From Cryomorphaceae bacterium (lineage in GTDB: Bacteria > Bacteroidota > Bacteroidia > Flavobacteriales > UBA7430): a stretch of DNA of 64,000 nucleotides. This document shows, piece by piece, positions 54,515-62,796 of this stretch. The number at the start of each line of letters is the position of its first letter. Positions within the stretch are counted from its first letter, which is position 1. The position numbers and the translations under genes were made by a program. A model generated the notes under the pieces. The model did not search any database and was not told where the DNA came from. It worked only from the letters and a program-made list of their open reading frames with translations. Location: the NCBI GenBank assembly GCA_019649675.1, contig BOWN01000001.1, positions 145,979 through 209,978 of the forward strand, read 5' to 3'.

Positions 54515-54616
54515 TCATTCCCTAAACTTTTTGAGATCTTTCCAAAAGCGGTTCGAACGATAACCTAAAGGGAAGCCTTACAGGTCAAGTTCTTTTAAAA
54601 ATAACGTGACCTATTT
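54515..54616 (+). repeat. Repeat copy e
   Basis: CCCTAAACTTTTTGAGATC, GGTTCGAACGATAACC, TAAAGGGAAGCCTTAC and the palindrome AGGTCAAGTTCTTTT/AAAATAACGTGACCT. There is no left stem. It ends on the stop codon of the oppositely oriented cyanophycinase-like gene. Confidence 0.9.
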
Positions 54617-55817
54617 TAAATATTTGACATAGTTAAAACTGAATTCTTTTTTAGCAGAAGCATCTTCATAAATATCAACGATAAGCCCCTTGTAATCTTT
54701 GTTTACAGTTTTACCCAACAGATTAATACTTTTGATAGGTTTAAGCTTTGATTTGTTTTTGTTTACACTTTCAACAATCATATCATCACAATTTGGAGCA
54801 CTCCCATTTTCTTCGTAAAAGATACCGTCATCGGCATACCAGTGTAACCATTCGCCTCCATTTCCTGTTAGCCAATCGTTTAGGTCTAGGAAATGATTTC
54901 CATTGTTGTACCACCTACTTTGTATACTTTTGCTGCCTGTCCATTATAATTCCATGTGAAGGGAACTCCAATCTGCATTTGTTCGGGTTGGTTTTCATCT
55001 TCGCAATTCATTTGAATAAAAAGGCATAATCATCATATTCTGGCCACTCGCCATAAACCGCACCTAACCCAGAAGAATCAATGCAAACTGCAGTATATTC
55101 GTCGCAAGCAATTCCAAATGAATGCGCTCCCAATTCATCGTTCATTCTAGCAATAAAAGTCAATATACGTCCCTCTCTATCTCTTTCGCTAAAGTGTGTG
55201 TCTGTAATGGTGTTGTTCAATAAGGGAATCTCTAAAAAGTCATTGTGTCCAAAAGTCATGAATGTATTATATGGGTCTTCTAAGGCTTCAGAACTGTAAA
55301 CGGTTCCATTGTTAGCTGAGAAGTATGAACTTCCCAAGATAGCCATACCTGCACTTGTTCCACCGATAACAGCTTGTTTTTCGTTTATGTGCATATTTAG
55401 TAAATTTTCCACCTCAGTGTTTTTCCAATAGTTTATATAAACAGATTGATCTCCACCCGCAATCCATATTGCTTCTGCATTAGCGATTTGCTGAAGTACA
55501 TACGAATCATTCGCAGCATCATCATTGTTGAAAACAATAGTCTCAACAGAATTTACTTCAACATCTAATTCTGAAAAAAAGTAATCATTGTATCCATCTG
55601 ACCCACTTGCACGAATAACTATTATGTCTCCACCATTTGCTTTTTCTAAAAACCACTTCATAGCACGATCATCTTCAGTAGATCCACCCATAAGGCAAAT
55701 GCCGTAATCTGCATCTGTATTTACGTCTGTTGTATCTCCAGTAAAATAAGAGAAATATGATTGTGCATATAGACTAGTACTTATGCATATTGATAGGGAA
55801 ATGAATATATGTTTCAT
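54611..55817 (-). CDS. Secreted cyanophycinase-like S51 peptidase with extra C-terminal domain (frameshifted)
   Basis: This is a serine hydrolase of the cyanophycinase/peptidase E family, ~402 residues. There is a signal peptide (MKHIFISLSICISTSLYAQ). The catalytic core has YGICLMGGSTEDDRAMKWFLEKANGGDIIVIRASG, AIWIAGGDQSVYINYW, the nucleophile elbow VIGGTSAGMAILG, and DTHFSERDREGRILTFIARM. Breaks near 55,015 and 54,900 lead into a ~130-residue C-terminal part (YNGQAAKVYKVGG, NDWLTGNGGEWLHWYADDGIFYEENGSAP) that I cannot assign. The last codons and stop lie in the T-run of repeat copy e. The substrate may be an aspartyl peptide rather than cyanophycin. Confidence 0.82.
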
Positions 55818-55887
55818 AGTTTACATTTCCTCAAAGTTAAGAATTCCCTAAAAAGTTATTTTCAATACTTATATCTTAACAAGATCT

Positions 55888-56013
55888 AAAGCTACTCTGA
55901 TAAGGGTTTTTGTTATTCTCTAAACTTCTTGAGATCATTCCAAAAGCGGTTCGAACGAGAACCAACAAGGGAGCCTAATAAGTCAAGTTTTTATAAAATA
56001 ACTTGACTTTTAT
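55888..56013 (+). repeat. Repeat copy f
   Basis: A degraded left stem (AAAGCTACTC...GGGTTTTT) is followed by CTCTAAACTTCTTGAGATC, GGTTCGAACGAGAACC, AACAAGGGAGCCTAATA and a shortened right palindrome (AGTCAAGTT...AACTTGACT). The interval to the next start codon is ~100 bases. Confidence 0.88.
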
Positions 56014-56116
56014 TTACAATGTTTATAAAACTGTGAATATAAATTGAAATTAACTAGTGTTATTTATTGAGATATGTAAGTATTTTTGATAAACTTAATC
56101 TTTAAAATTTTATAAT

Positions 56117-56744
56117 ATGAAAAAGAGTATTCTAGTTATTGCTATGTTAGCATTTTCGTTTGTATCTAACGCTCAAAATTCTGAAAAAGAATTTGCTCAG
56201 TTATGGAGTTTTTGTTGGTGTTAGCCCATTTGGTATGGGTGCTAATTTTAACTACAATTTTAATGAAAAAACTACTTTAAGTATTGGACTAGGATTTGCT
56301 CCAGAAGGGGAAGTTCCTGGCGCTTTAGCTCCTGAGGTTAGCGCTTTAGGTGATTATACTTGGGAGAGTAAGACTCAATGGATGGGAATGTTTTTAAATC
56401 ATCGACCATTTGAAAGCATGAATTGGTTTACTGTCAATGCTGGTATTGGAATAGGTTACATAGAGAATCATATTCATATTGGTCATGATTTACTTCCAGA
56501 AGGGCATTCTGAAACAGATGCTGAATATCTTGCTAACTATTCTGAAAATCCTGTAGGTTATTTTGGATTTGCAGCAAGAACCCCTAATCAGAAGGGTTTG
56601 CAATTTGGATTTGACTTTGGCTTACTTCATACTGGAGGTCCAGTTATATCAGGAGTTGATACATCTAAGATTGCTGCAATTAAAGATAATCTTGCACCGA
56701 ATGTTCTCCCTAATTTTCAGATTTCCGTTGGATATGGATTTTAG
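56117..56744 (+). CDS. Outer-membrane beta-barrel protein (one frameshift)
   Basis: Predicted small barrel of ~208 residues, no assigned function. The signal peptide is MKKSILVIAMLAFSFVSNAQ. After a base loss near 56,200 the body reads FVGVSPFGMGANFNYNFNEKTTLSIGLGF and WFTVNAGIGIGYIENHIHIG, ending LPNFQISVGYGF. The alternating strands and final aromatic residue are typical of barrels. It is the only gene between repeat copies f and g, followed after 14 bases by a perfect terminator. Confidence 0.78.
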
Positions 56745-56758
56745 TATATTACAACACC

Positions 56759-56785
56759 AAAAAGCCACTCGAAATGAGTGGCTCT
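56759..56785 (+). terminator. GCCACTC/GAGTGGC terminator stem at repeat copy g
   Basis: AAAGCCACTC, loop GAAAT overlapping the stem, GAGTGGCTCTTT. It is the best example of the left stem of the repeat unit and lies 14 bases after the barrel gene stop. Confidence 0.85.
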
Positions 56786-56787
56786 TT

Positions 56788-56830
56788 ATTCTCTAAACTT
56801 CTTAAGATCTTTCCAAAGCGGTTCGAACTT
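56788..56830 (+). repeat. Repeat copy g (left half only)
   Basis: CTCTAAACTTCTTAAGATC and GCGGTTCGAAC match well; identity stops abruptly after GGTTCGAAC and no right palindrome follows. The next 230 bases hold no recognised gene. Confidence 0.8.
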
Positions 56831-57062
56831 TTCCCGGTCAAATTGTAATTTTTAGTAAATATCGAACCAATAATTGTTTGTTTCTGTTCAAAGCTTTGAC
56901 TAGTATGCTTTCTAGGAGTTATCAGATAAAGTTAATTCCGTTTTTTATTCTGGTATGGATGACCATATTTTCTACGTTTAGCTCCAAAGTTGATCTTGGT
57001 ATTTTAAGCGTTCTTTATTAAGATTTTCAGACATTTTACAAAATTACTCATCACTGATTGTA

Positions 57063-57966
57063 TTAAAAAAAAATATCTTGAGCTAATTCAAAAGTATTAG
57101 AATGAGCATTAATTATGTCTTTTAAATTAACTGAATACCCCCCTCCCATGCTAACTTGAACTGGAATATTTTGCTTCTTACAATAGTTTAAAACAAATCG
57201 ATCTCTTGATTTACATCCTGCAATAGAGAGTCCCAACCGTCCTAGTTTATCTGTCTTTAAAACATCTACACCTGCCAAATAAAAAATGAAATCAGGATTA
57301 AATAAATCGACTAATCGAGGTAGATGGGTTTTTTAAAGCATTAAGATATGTGTTGTCATCTGTATTATCTTCTAATGGTAAATCAAAATCACTATTTTGT
57401 TTTCTAAATGGATAATTTTTTTTACCATGAAAGGAGATAGTGAAAACAGAATCTTGATATTCAAAAATAGAAGCTGTTCCATCACCTTGATGAACATCTA
57501 AATCGACAATCATTACTCTCTTTGCTAGCTTGTTATCTAATAAATAATTTGCAGCAATAGCCTGATCGTTAAGCATACAAAAGGCTCCAGGTCTATTTCT
57601 AAAAGCATGGTGAGTTCCGCCTGCTATATTCATTGAGATACCATATTGTTGGGCATAAAGTACATTTTGGATAGTACCTTGGGCAATCACATGCTCTCGC
57701 TTTATCAAGTCTCTAGAAAGAGGAAAACCGATTTGCCTCGAATCTATTTTAGGTAATGATAAATTAATTAAATTATTGTAATAGTCTTCGTCGTGAGTAG
57801 ATAATAGAAGCTCTTTTTCAATTTGAGATGGGGAGAAAAAATTTTCTTTACTACAGATATTTTTTCTCAATAATTGTTTTGGTAGTAACTCATATTTTTC
57901 CATTGGAAATCTGTGCCCAACCTTTAGCTGATGATTGTAGATTGAATCGAAAGCAATTTTTAACAT
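57063..57966 (-). CDS. Histone-deacetylase-family hydrolase (AcuC-like, one frameshift)
   Basis: This is a zinc deacetylase of the HDAC/AcuC/AphA superfamily, ~301 residues. The catalytic features are GGTHHAFRNRPGAFCMLNDQAIAANYLL (His-His charge relay region) and VMIVDLDVHQGDGTA (D-x-H zinc ligands). After a break near 57,320, PDFIFYLAGVDVLKTDKLGRLGLS supplies the third zinc Asp, with VQVSMGGGYS near the end. Likely substrates are acetylated small molecules (acetylpolyamines, acetoin-related) or lysines. It lies between copies g and h, opposite to the repeats. Confidence 0.9.
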
Positions 57967-58007
57967 TTTATAAAATTAGTTGATTTTATTTTTAAAATAT
58001 TTTTTAA

Positions 58008-58015
58008 TAAATTTG
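58008..58015 (+). promoter_or_regulatory. Candidate -7 box of the CDGSH micro-gene
   Basis: TAAATTTG matches TAnnTTTG and ends 30 bases before the ATG at 58,046. A TTG occurs at 57,980-57,982, farther upstream than the usual spacing. Confidence 0.45.
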
Positions 58016-58045
58016 TATAGAAATTATACTTAAAATTTATACAAA

Positions 58046-58141
58046 ATGAAAAATAAATCAAAATTAGTTAAATGTAGTTGTGGAAATACAAGTAGTCAAG
58101 ATGGTTCTTGTGATGGTTCTCATGCTAAATCTATTAAATAA
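58046..58141 (+). CDS. 31-residue CDGSH-type iron-sulfur micro-protein
   Basis: This is a complete small ORF (ATG to TAA). It has CSCG, nine residues from the second Cys to the third, then CDGSH: VKCSCGNTSSQDGSCDGSH. These residues are the ligand set (Cys-x-Cys ... Cys-Asp-Gly-Ser-His) of mitoNEET-like [2Fe-2S] proteins. The canonical spacing between second and third Cys is eight residues and includes a Pro, so this copy is one longer and lacks the Pro. It has a promoter-like box upstream and a hairpin terminator 24 bases downstream. It is shorter than any family member I know; it may be a minimal domain or a remnant. Confidence 0.62.
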   Translation: MKNKSKLVKCSCGNTSSQDGSCDGSHAKSIK

Positions 58142-58164
58142 TTATTTCAAATTATTTTTCCACG

Positions 58165-58185
58165 AAACTATCTTTAAGATAGTTT
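58165..58185 (+). terminator. Hairpin terminator after the CDGSH gene
   Basis: AAACTATCTT-T-AAGATAGTTT is a perfect palindrome followed by further T residues, 24 bases after the stop codon. Confidence 0.7.
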
Positions 58186-58230
58186 TATCCTCAGTAGCCA
58201 GTGATAATTTACTGTTTATTTAGTTAATGA

Positions 58231-58280
58231 TAAAGCCGCTTAGCAAGTGGCTTTTTTATTCCCTAAACATCTTAATAATT
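58231..58280 (+). repeat. Repeat copy h (stem and first 20 bases only)
   Basis: The stem AAAGCCGCTT/AAGTGGCTTT (58,231-58,257) is followed by CCCTAAACATCTTAA, after which similarity is lost. Core and right palindrome are missing. Confidence 0.65.
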
Positions 58281-58427
58281 TTGTAATCAATTACAATAAA
58301 TGAAATTCTGATTTGAAATTTATACCTCTAACTATATTACATCAGATAAATCGAAAAATTTTATTGAAAAAACTACATTGTTTTTAGCATTAATTTTTTT
58401 TATAATTCATCTTTCCTTAATCTATCT

Positions 58428-59174
58428 ATGTCAAAATCAAATAATTCAAATTCCTTTAAGAGTAATCTATTTTCTAGCCCAATTTCTGCAATATATACCC
58501 CGTTTTCTTTTATATTAATTTATGAAGTTTACTTGCTTGTATATTATATTCCCAAATCATTTTCAAATTATATTATAAAACAATATGAGATAATCTCCTT
58601 GATTATTTTACGTAAGTTATTTAAAGATTTATCAATTATAGATCAAAATGGTGGTTGGGATCAATTTCAAGATTTTCATCTCCCATATCAGCTTATTACT
58701 TCATTAATTTTATTTGTGGTTATTTATTTATTTAACATAGAAATTAAGAAAACAATAAAAATAAATACAAAAGGCAAGTCAATTAATAAATTTATCAAGT
58801 TTAAGAAGATTATATCATCGCTTCTATATCCAATACTATTTCTACTGGCAGTACATACATTAATTTCATGGTTTAAAGATGTATTCATCAATTTTAAAAT
58901 TGATAATTTAAATTTAGATAAATTATTTTTTTACGAAGTATTTTCTATTCTTATTGTTGTTGATGTTCTACTTCTTCTAATATCATTTTTTTATACTGAT
59001 AAATTTCATAAAATTTTCAGAAACTCAGGATTTATTATTTCAACAATTCTAATACGTTTATCATTTGGATTTCAAACACCATTGAGTAATATTCTCATAC
59101 TATCAGCTGTCTTTTTTGGGTTATTAATTTTAATTATTCATAATAAGTATGAGGCTAACTTAAATGAATCATAG
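58428..59174 (+). CDS. Polytopic membrane protein of unknown function
   Basis: Intact, 248 residues, no family recognised. About five or six hydrophobic helices are visible (roughly residues 22-42, 88-105, 128-146, 165-190, 198-215 and 218-236), with Lys/Asn-rich loops. The sequence is strikingly rich in Ile/Lys/Asn/Phe, more AT-biased than the conserved genes of the window. It lies alone between repeat copies h and i and is followed after ~20 bases by a perfect GCCACTC stem. It has no clear signal peptide. Confidence 0.7.
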   Translation: MSKSNNSNSFKSNLFSSPISAIYTPFSFILIYEVYLLVYYIPKSFSNYIIKQYEIISLIILRKLFKDLSIIDQNGGWDQFQDFHLPYQLITSLILFVVIYLFNIEIKKTIKINTKGKSINKFIKFKKIISSLLYPILFLLAVHTLISWFKDVFINFKIDNLNLDKLFFYEVFSILIVVDVLLLLISFFYTDKFHKIFRNSGFIISTILIRLSFGFQTPLSNILILSAVFFGLLILIIHNKYEANLNES

Positions 59175-59191
59175 TTCTATACTTAAATTTT

Positions 59192-59319
59192 AAAAAGCCA
59201 CTCTTTAAGAGTGGCTTTTTTCCCTAAACTTTTTCAAATCCATACAAAAGCTATTCGAACGAGAACCAACAAGGGGAGCCCACAGGTCAAGTTATTTTAA
59301 AAATAACTTGACCTTTTTT
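59192..59319 (+). repeat. Repeat copy i (complete)
   Basis: The perfect stem AAAAAGCCACTCTT/AAGAGTGGCTTTTT (59,192-59,220) precedes CCCTAAACTTTTTCAAATC. Then come CTATTCGAACGAGAACC (core with two changes), AACAAGGGGAGCC, and the palindrome AGGTCAAGTTATTTT/AAAATAACTTGACCT, which is perfect here. Confidence 0.93.
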
Positions 59320-59381
59320 TCTACTTTTAATATTAATGTAAAATTTCTTAAATTTAAATAACTAATCAATAATTATTAAAA

Positions 59382-59579
59382 GTGAAAAATTTAAAACACA
59401 TATTAATTGTTTACTATCCAGTAATACTATCATTCTTGTCATTTTTATATTCTGTGTCCTTATGGTTTAGCGGATACCAATTAGAAGGAATTTTTGTTGG
59501 AATCTGGGTACCATCAATATTAGCATTGGCAATTTGTATCCGACAGAGAAGAAATGATTTTAAAAATATAGAAAAATGA
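59382..59579 (+). CDS. Small membrane protein, 65 residues, first of an overlapping pair
   Basis: GTG start, intact. Two hydrophobic segments (about residues 7-28 and 35-52) and a basic tail (RQRRNDFKNIEK) are visible. No family recognised. Its TGA overlaps the ATG of the next small gene (ATGA), indicating translational coupling. The pair fills the interval between repeat copies i and j. Confidence 0.6.
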   Translation: MKNLKHILIVYYPVILSFLSFLYSVSLWFSGYQLEGIFVGIWVPSILALAICIRQRRNDFKNIEK

Positions 59580-59695
59580 GCTTTCTAAAGGATTCAATGT
59601 TCATAATTGGTACAATCATTTTTGTATTATATATGATGGGTTTAATATATATGATTAATTGGGGTCATAAATCTCATAATAAAAACAAGGAATGA
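59576..59695 (+). CDS. 39-residue single-helix membrane peptide
   Basis: This complete ORF begins MSFLKDSMFIIGTIIFVLYM, continues with a second half of the helix (MGLIYMINWG) and ends in a polar basic tail (HKSHNKNKE). It overlaps the preceding gene by four bases. The two look like subunits of one small membrane complex. Function unknown. Confidence 0.55.
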   Translation: MSFLKDSMFIIGTIIFVLYMMGLIYMINWGHKSHNKNKE

Positions 59696-59722
59696 AATAA
59701 AGATCATTTAGATATTATTTTT

Positions 59723-59821
59723 TATTCCCTAAACTTCTTTAAATCTAACCAAAAGCGGTTCGAACGAGAACCAACAAGGGAGCCTTATAGGTCAGTTTTA
59801 TTTAATAACCTGACCTTTTTT
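59723..59821 (+). repeat. Repeat copy j (core complete)
   Basis: CCCTAAACTTCTTTAAATC, GGTTCGAACGAGAACC, AACAAGGGAGCCTTAT, and a palindrome with a slightly shortened centre (AGGTCAGTTTT...AATAACCTGACCT). No left stem. TATATTTG follows at 59,829-59,836, 21 bases before the next ATG. Confidence 0.92.
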
Positions 59822-59857
59822 AATTTCTTATATTTGTTATTATTATTGATTCATAGA

Positions 59858-60547
59858 ATGATGAACAAAAAATTTAAAGATATATTTTTTGACTTAGACC
59901 ATACATTATGGGATTTTGATAAAAACTCAAAATACACATTCAAGAAAATACTTAATGATAATAACATCAATATCGATATCGATATTTTTTTAACAACTTA
60001 TATTCCAATTAATAACAATTATTGGAAACTTTACAGGGAAAATAATATATCAAAAGATAAGCTTAGATATGGAAGATTAATTGACACTTTTAAAGCTCTT
60101 GATACGGATGTTTCAACTAAAACAATTGATAAACTATCTGATGATTATATTAAATATTTATCATCATTTAATTTTTTAATTGATGAAACTATTCCAATAT
60201 TAAAATATCTACATAGTAAATATAACCTACATATAATTACGAATGGATTCGAAGAAGTCCAAAATCTTAAATTAAAAAATTCTGGAATTGACATGTTTTT
60301 TATGACTGTCACTAATTCAGAGATGGCTGGAGTAAAAAAGCCAAATCAAAAGATATTCCAACTTGCAATTAATAAGGCTAATACTGATTTTAATTCATCT
60401 GTTATGATTGGTGATAACTTAGAAGCTGATATTCAGGGGGCTTTGAATGTAGGTATGGATGCAATTTTATTTAATTATCATAAAATTAATGTACCAAAAG
60501 GAGTTAATTCAATTAATAAATTGAACCAATTGAAAGATTACTTGTAA
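59858..60547 (+). CDS. HAD hydrolase, YjjG-type noncanonical pyrimidine nucleotidase
   Basis: Intact, 229 residues. The HAD phosphatase motifs are clear: I, KDIFFDLDHTLWDF (nucleophile Asp and acid/base Asp); II, LHIITNGF; III, KKPNQKIF; IV, VMIGDNLEADIQGALNVGMDAIL. The LDHTLWDFD form and a four-helix cap are characteristic of YjjG/YfnB nucleotidases, which dephosphorylate dUMP, dTMP or mutagenic analogues. Two tandem ATGs (59,858 and 59,861); the first is used. It sits alone between copies j and k. Confidence 0.88.
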   Translation: MMNKKFKDIFFDLDHTLWDFDKNSKYTFKKILNDNNINIDIDIFLTTYIPINNNYWKLYRENNISKDKLRYGRLIDTFKALDTDVSTKTIDKLSDDYIKYLSSFNFLIDETIPILKYLHSKYNLHIITNGFEEVQNLKLKNSGIDMFFMTVTNSEMAGVKKPNQKIFQLAINKANTDFNSSVMIGDNLEADIQGALNVGMDAILFNYHKINVPKGVNSINKLNQLKDYL

Positions 60548-60604
60548 TTGTAATACTAGCAAATGAAGAGCTAGCAGTGTCTTATTATAATTTTATTTAA
60601 ATTG

Positions 60605-60734
60605 AAAAAAAGTCTCATAATTGAGTGGCTTTTTAACTCCCTAAACTTCTTTAAATCTTTCAAAACGCGGTTCAATCGAGAAGCTGCAAGGTCGGCTTAT
60701 TGGTCAGTATATTTTAAAAAACTAGAGCCTTTTA
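60605..60734 (+). repeat. Repeat copy k (diverged)
   Basis: Left stem AAAAAGTCTCA/TGAGTGGCTTTTT (partly paired), then CCCTAAACTTCTTTAAATC, a changed core (GCGGTTCAATCGAGAAGC), TATTGGTCAG and a weakened palindrome. TATATTTG at 60,740-60,747 lies 25 bases before the ATG of mgsA. Confidence 0.8.
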
Positions 60735-60772
60735 TTTCTTATATTTGTTTAATCATTTTACGCAAAAGTTAT

Positions 60773-61146
60773 ATGGAAATTGCAATAATTGCTCACGACG
60801 GAATGAAAGCTGAGATGGTTCAGTTTTTAAATGATCAAGCGGAAATCCTTCACAAAAATGAGGTAACACTTATTTCAACTGGGACAACTGGCGCAAAGGT
60901 AGAAAAAGCAGGTTTTAAAGTCACTAAATTTTTATCTGGTCCAATCGGAGGAGACGCTCAAATAGCTACTAGGGTTGCAGAAGGGAAATGTGATATTGTT
61001 ATTTTTTTAGAGACCCACTAGACAAACATCCTCACGAACCAGATATCTCTATGCTTATGCGAATTTGTGATGTTCATGATGTACCCTTGGCAACAAATCC
61101 TGCAAGTGCCAATCTACTTTTTAAAGGATTAGTAAACAAAACTTAA
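60773..61146 (+). CDS. mgsA: Methylglyoxal synthase (one frameshift)
   Basis: This enzyme converts dihydroxyacetone phosphate to methylglyoxal and phosphate, a bypass of lower glycolysis under phosphate limitation. The start is [19 protein letters not shown]. Phosphate-binding [27 protein letters not shown] and, after a base loss in the T-run near 61,006, [39 protein letters not shown] follow, with the catalytic Asp of the R-D-P motif. Restored length is ~125 residues. A longer raw frame reaching up through the repeat is rejected because the family starts at this Met. Confidence 0.93.
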
Positions 61147-61220
61147 AAGTCGTTGATTAGATCCGTATTTCTTGTTCATTGAAAGAAATAAATAACTGAA
61201 AATCTATTTTCTTTAATATT

Positions 61221-61322
61221 TCCATTAGTTTCTTCAAATCTTTCCAAAATAGATCGAATAAGAATAAATATGGAGAGCCTCAAAGATCAGGTTATTTCTA
61301 AAAATAACTTAACCTTTTTTTT
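61221..61322 (+). repeat. Repeat copy l (strongly diverged)
   Basis: TTTCTTCAAATCTTTCC, a core reduced to GATCGAATAAGAA, GGAGAGCCTC, and a still good palindrome (AGGTTATTT/AAATAACTTAACCT). No left stem. Confidence 0.75.
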
Positions 61323-61349
61323 ATCTTAGTATAACTCAAAAAAACTTTA

Positions 61350-62195
61350 ATGAATAAAATTATTTATATACTTTTTTTTATCCCATTATTTTCTTTTTCG
61401 CAAAAAGAAGCCTATAAAATTTTTAATTCAAACGAAAAACCAGTTAAATATTCAAAACTATTAAAAAATGCCATAGAGTCTGATATAATTTTATTTGGTG
61501 AATTTCATGATAATCCCATAATTCATTGGTTACAATTAGAATTAACAATGGACTTGTATTCGATTGACACAAACTTAGTTCTAGGGTCAGAAATGTTCGA
61601 AGTAGATAACCAATTAGTAATAGATGAATATTTAGCTGGATTTTATAATGTTGAAAAATTTACATCAGAATGTAAAGTATGGCCTAATTTTAAAACAGAT
61701 TATCTACCAATATTAAATTTTGCAAAGGATCATAATATTGATTTTATTGCGACTAATATTCCTCGAAGGTATGCTTCAATAGTATATAATTATGGACTTG
61801 ATACTTTACAATATTTATCAAGTCAGTCCAAAAAATATATAGCGCCACTTCCTATAAAACTTGACACATCATTATTGAGTTATCAAGAGATGTTATCAAT
61901 GGGATATGGTCATGGAGGAGATAACCTACCAAAATCGCAGGCTATAAAAGATGCAACGATGGCTTACTTTATTTCCCAAAATATAGATTCCAATGAAATA
62001 TTTATTCATTATAATGGTTCATATCATTCAAAAGACTACGAAGGAATATATTGGTATTTAAAATCCATTAACCCTCAATTAAACATAATGACTATTGGTT
62101 GTGAGGAGCAAGAAAATATATCTAAATTGGATGACAGCTTCAGCAAAGCTGACTATATTATTGTGACACCAAAAAATATGACAAAAACATATTAA
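61350..62195 (+). CDS. ChaN-like exported protein (Tiki/EreA superfamily)
   Basis: Intact, 281 residues. A signal peptide (IIYILFFIPLFSFSQ) is followed by the family start SDIILFGEFHDNPIIHWLQLELT, a conserved Glu/His pair, LVLGSEMFEVDNQLVIDEYLAG, DFIATNIPRRYASIV and HYNGSYHSKDYEGIYWYL. ChaN of Campylobacter binds haem and is tied to iron uptake; other relatives are hydrolases. No iron genes adjoin, so the role is open. It shares an interval with the DoxX-like gene between copies l and m. Confidence 0.82.
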   Translation: MNKIIYILFFIPLFSFSQKEAYKIFNSNEKPVKYSKLLKNAIESDIILFGEFHDNPIIHWLQLELTMDLYSIDTNLVLGSEMFEVDNQLVIDEYLAGFYNVEKFTSECKVWPNFKTDYLPILNFAKDHNIDFIATNIPRRYASIVYNYGLDTLQYLSSQSKKYIAPLPIKLDTSLLSYQEMLSMGYGHGGDNLPKSQAIKDATMAYFISQNIDSNEIFIHYNGSYHSKDYEGIYWYLKSINPQLNIMTIGCEEQENISKLDDSFSKADYIIVTPKNMTKTY

Positions 62196-62341
62196 TAATA
62201 TCTTTAATTCAATACTGATGCGGATTATTTTTTTCTTTCTTACTCATAAATTTATTTTAACAACTGAACTTATTTAAATTATAATTGGAGAGATTCATCA
62301 ATTTGTTTATCAATTATTTAAAGTCTTAATTAAAATAAAAA

Positions 62342-62776
62342 ATGAATTATATTAAGTTGATAACAGTTTATGTGCTTTCAATATTATACATTGTAATTGG
62401 AATAACCCATTTTACAAATCCCGATTTTTTTATTCCATTAGTTCCCCCATCTCTAATCTATTTAGAAGAATTAGTTTTTATAAGTGGATTTGTAGAAGTT
62501 GTGATGGGAGTAATGTTATTTTTTAAGAAAAGCAGAAAATTAGGGGCCATTATTACTATTATATTGCTTTTTGCTGTATTCCCCGCAAACATATATTTGT
62601 ATTTATCCGAAACTCCAAGAAAAATACTTGATATATCAAAGAATCAAGCTCTATTTAGATTACCATTTCAAGTACCTTTAATTATAATTGCATATTGGCA
62701 CTCAATGGAGAAAAGTTCTAAAAGGTTTTCTTTTTTTGTATTGCTATGTTTATACCAACAATTATTTATTTTATGA
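62342..62776 (+). CDS. DoxX-like four-helix membrane protein
   Basis: The frame is 144 residues long. Four hydrophobic helices and the motif VLSILYIVIGITHFTNPDFFIPLVPP match DoxX-like small membrane proteins; PANIYLYLSETP and LFRLPFQVPLIIIAYWHS resemble the third and fourth helices. The last ~20 residues (FSFFVLLCLYQQLFIL) are unlike the family and may come from a base loss near 62,710. Function unknown. Confidence 0.75.
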   Translation: MNYIKLITVYVLSILYIVIGITHFTNPDFFIPLVPPSLIYLEELVFISGFVEVVMGVMLFFKKSRKLGAIITIILLFAVFPANIYLYLSETPRKILDISKNQALFRLPFQVPLIIIAYWHSMEKSSKRFSFFVLLCLYQQLFIL

Positions 62777-62796
62777 GCTTATGATTATGGTCTAAA

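Noticed and set aside
60602..61021. A longer start for methylglyoxal synthase through repeat copy k
   Set aside because: The extra 57 residues are a translation of the repeat; the family starts at the Met at 60,773.
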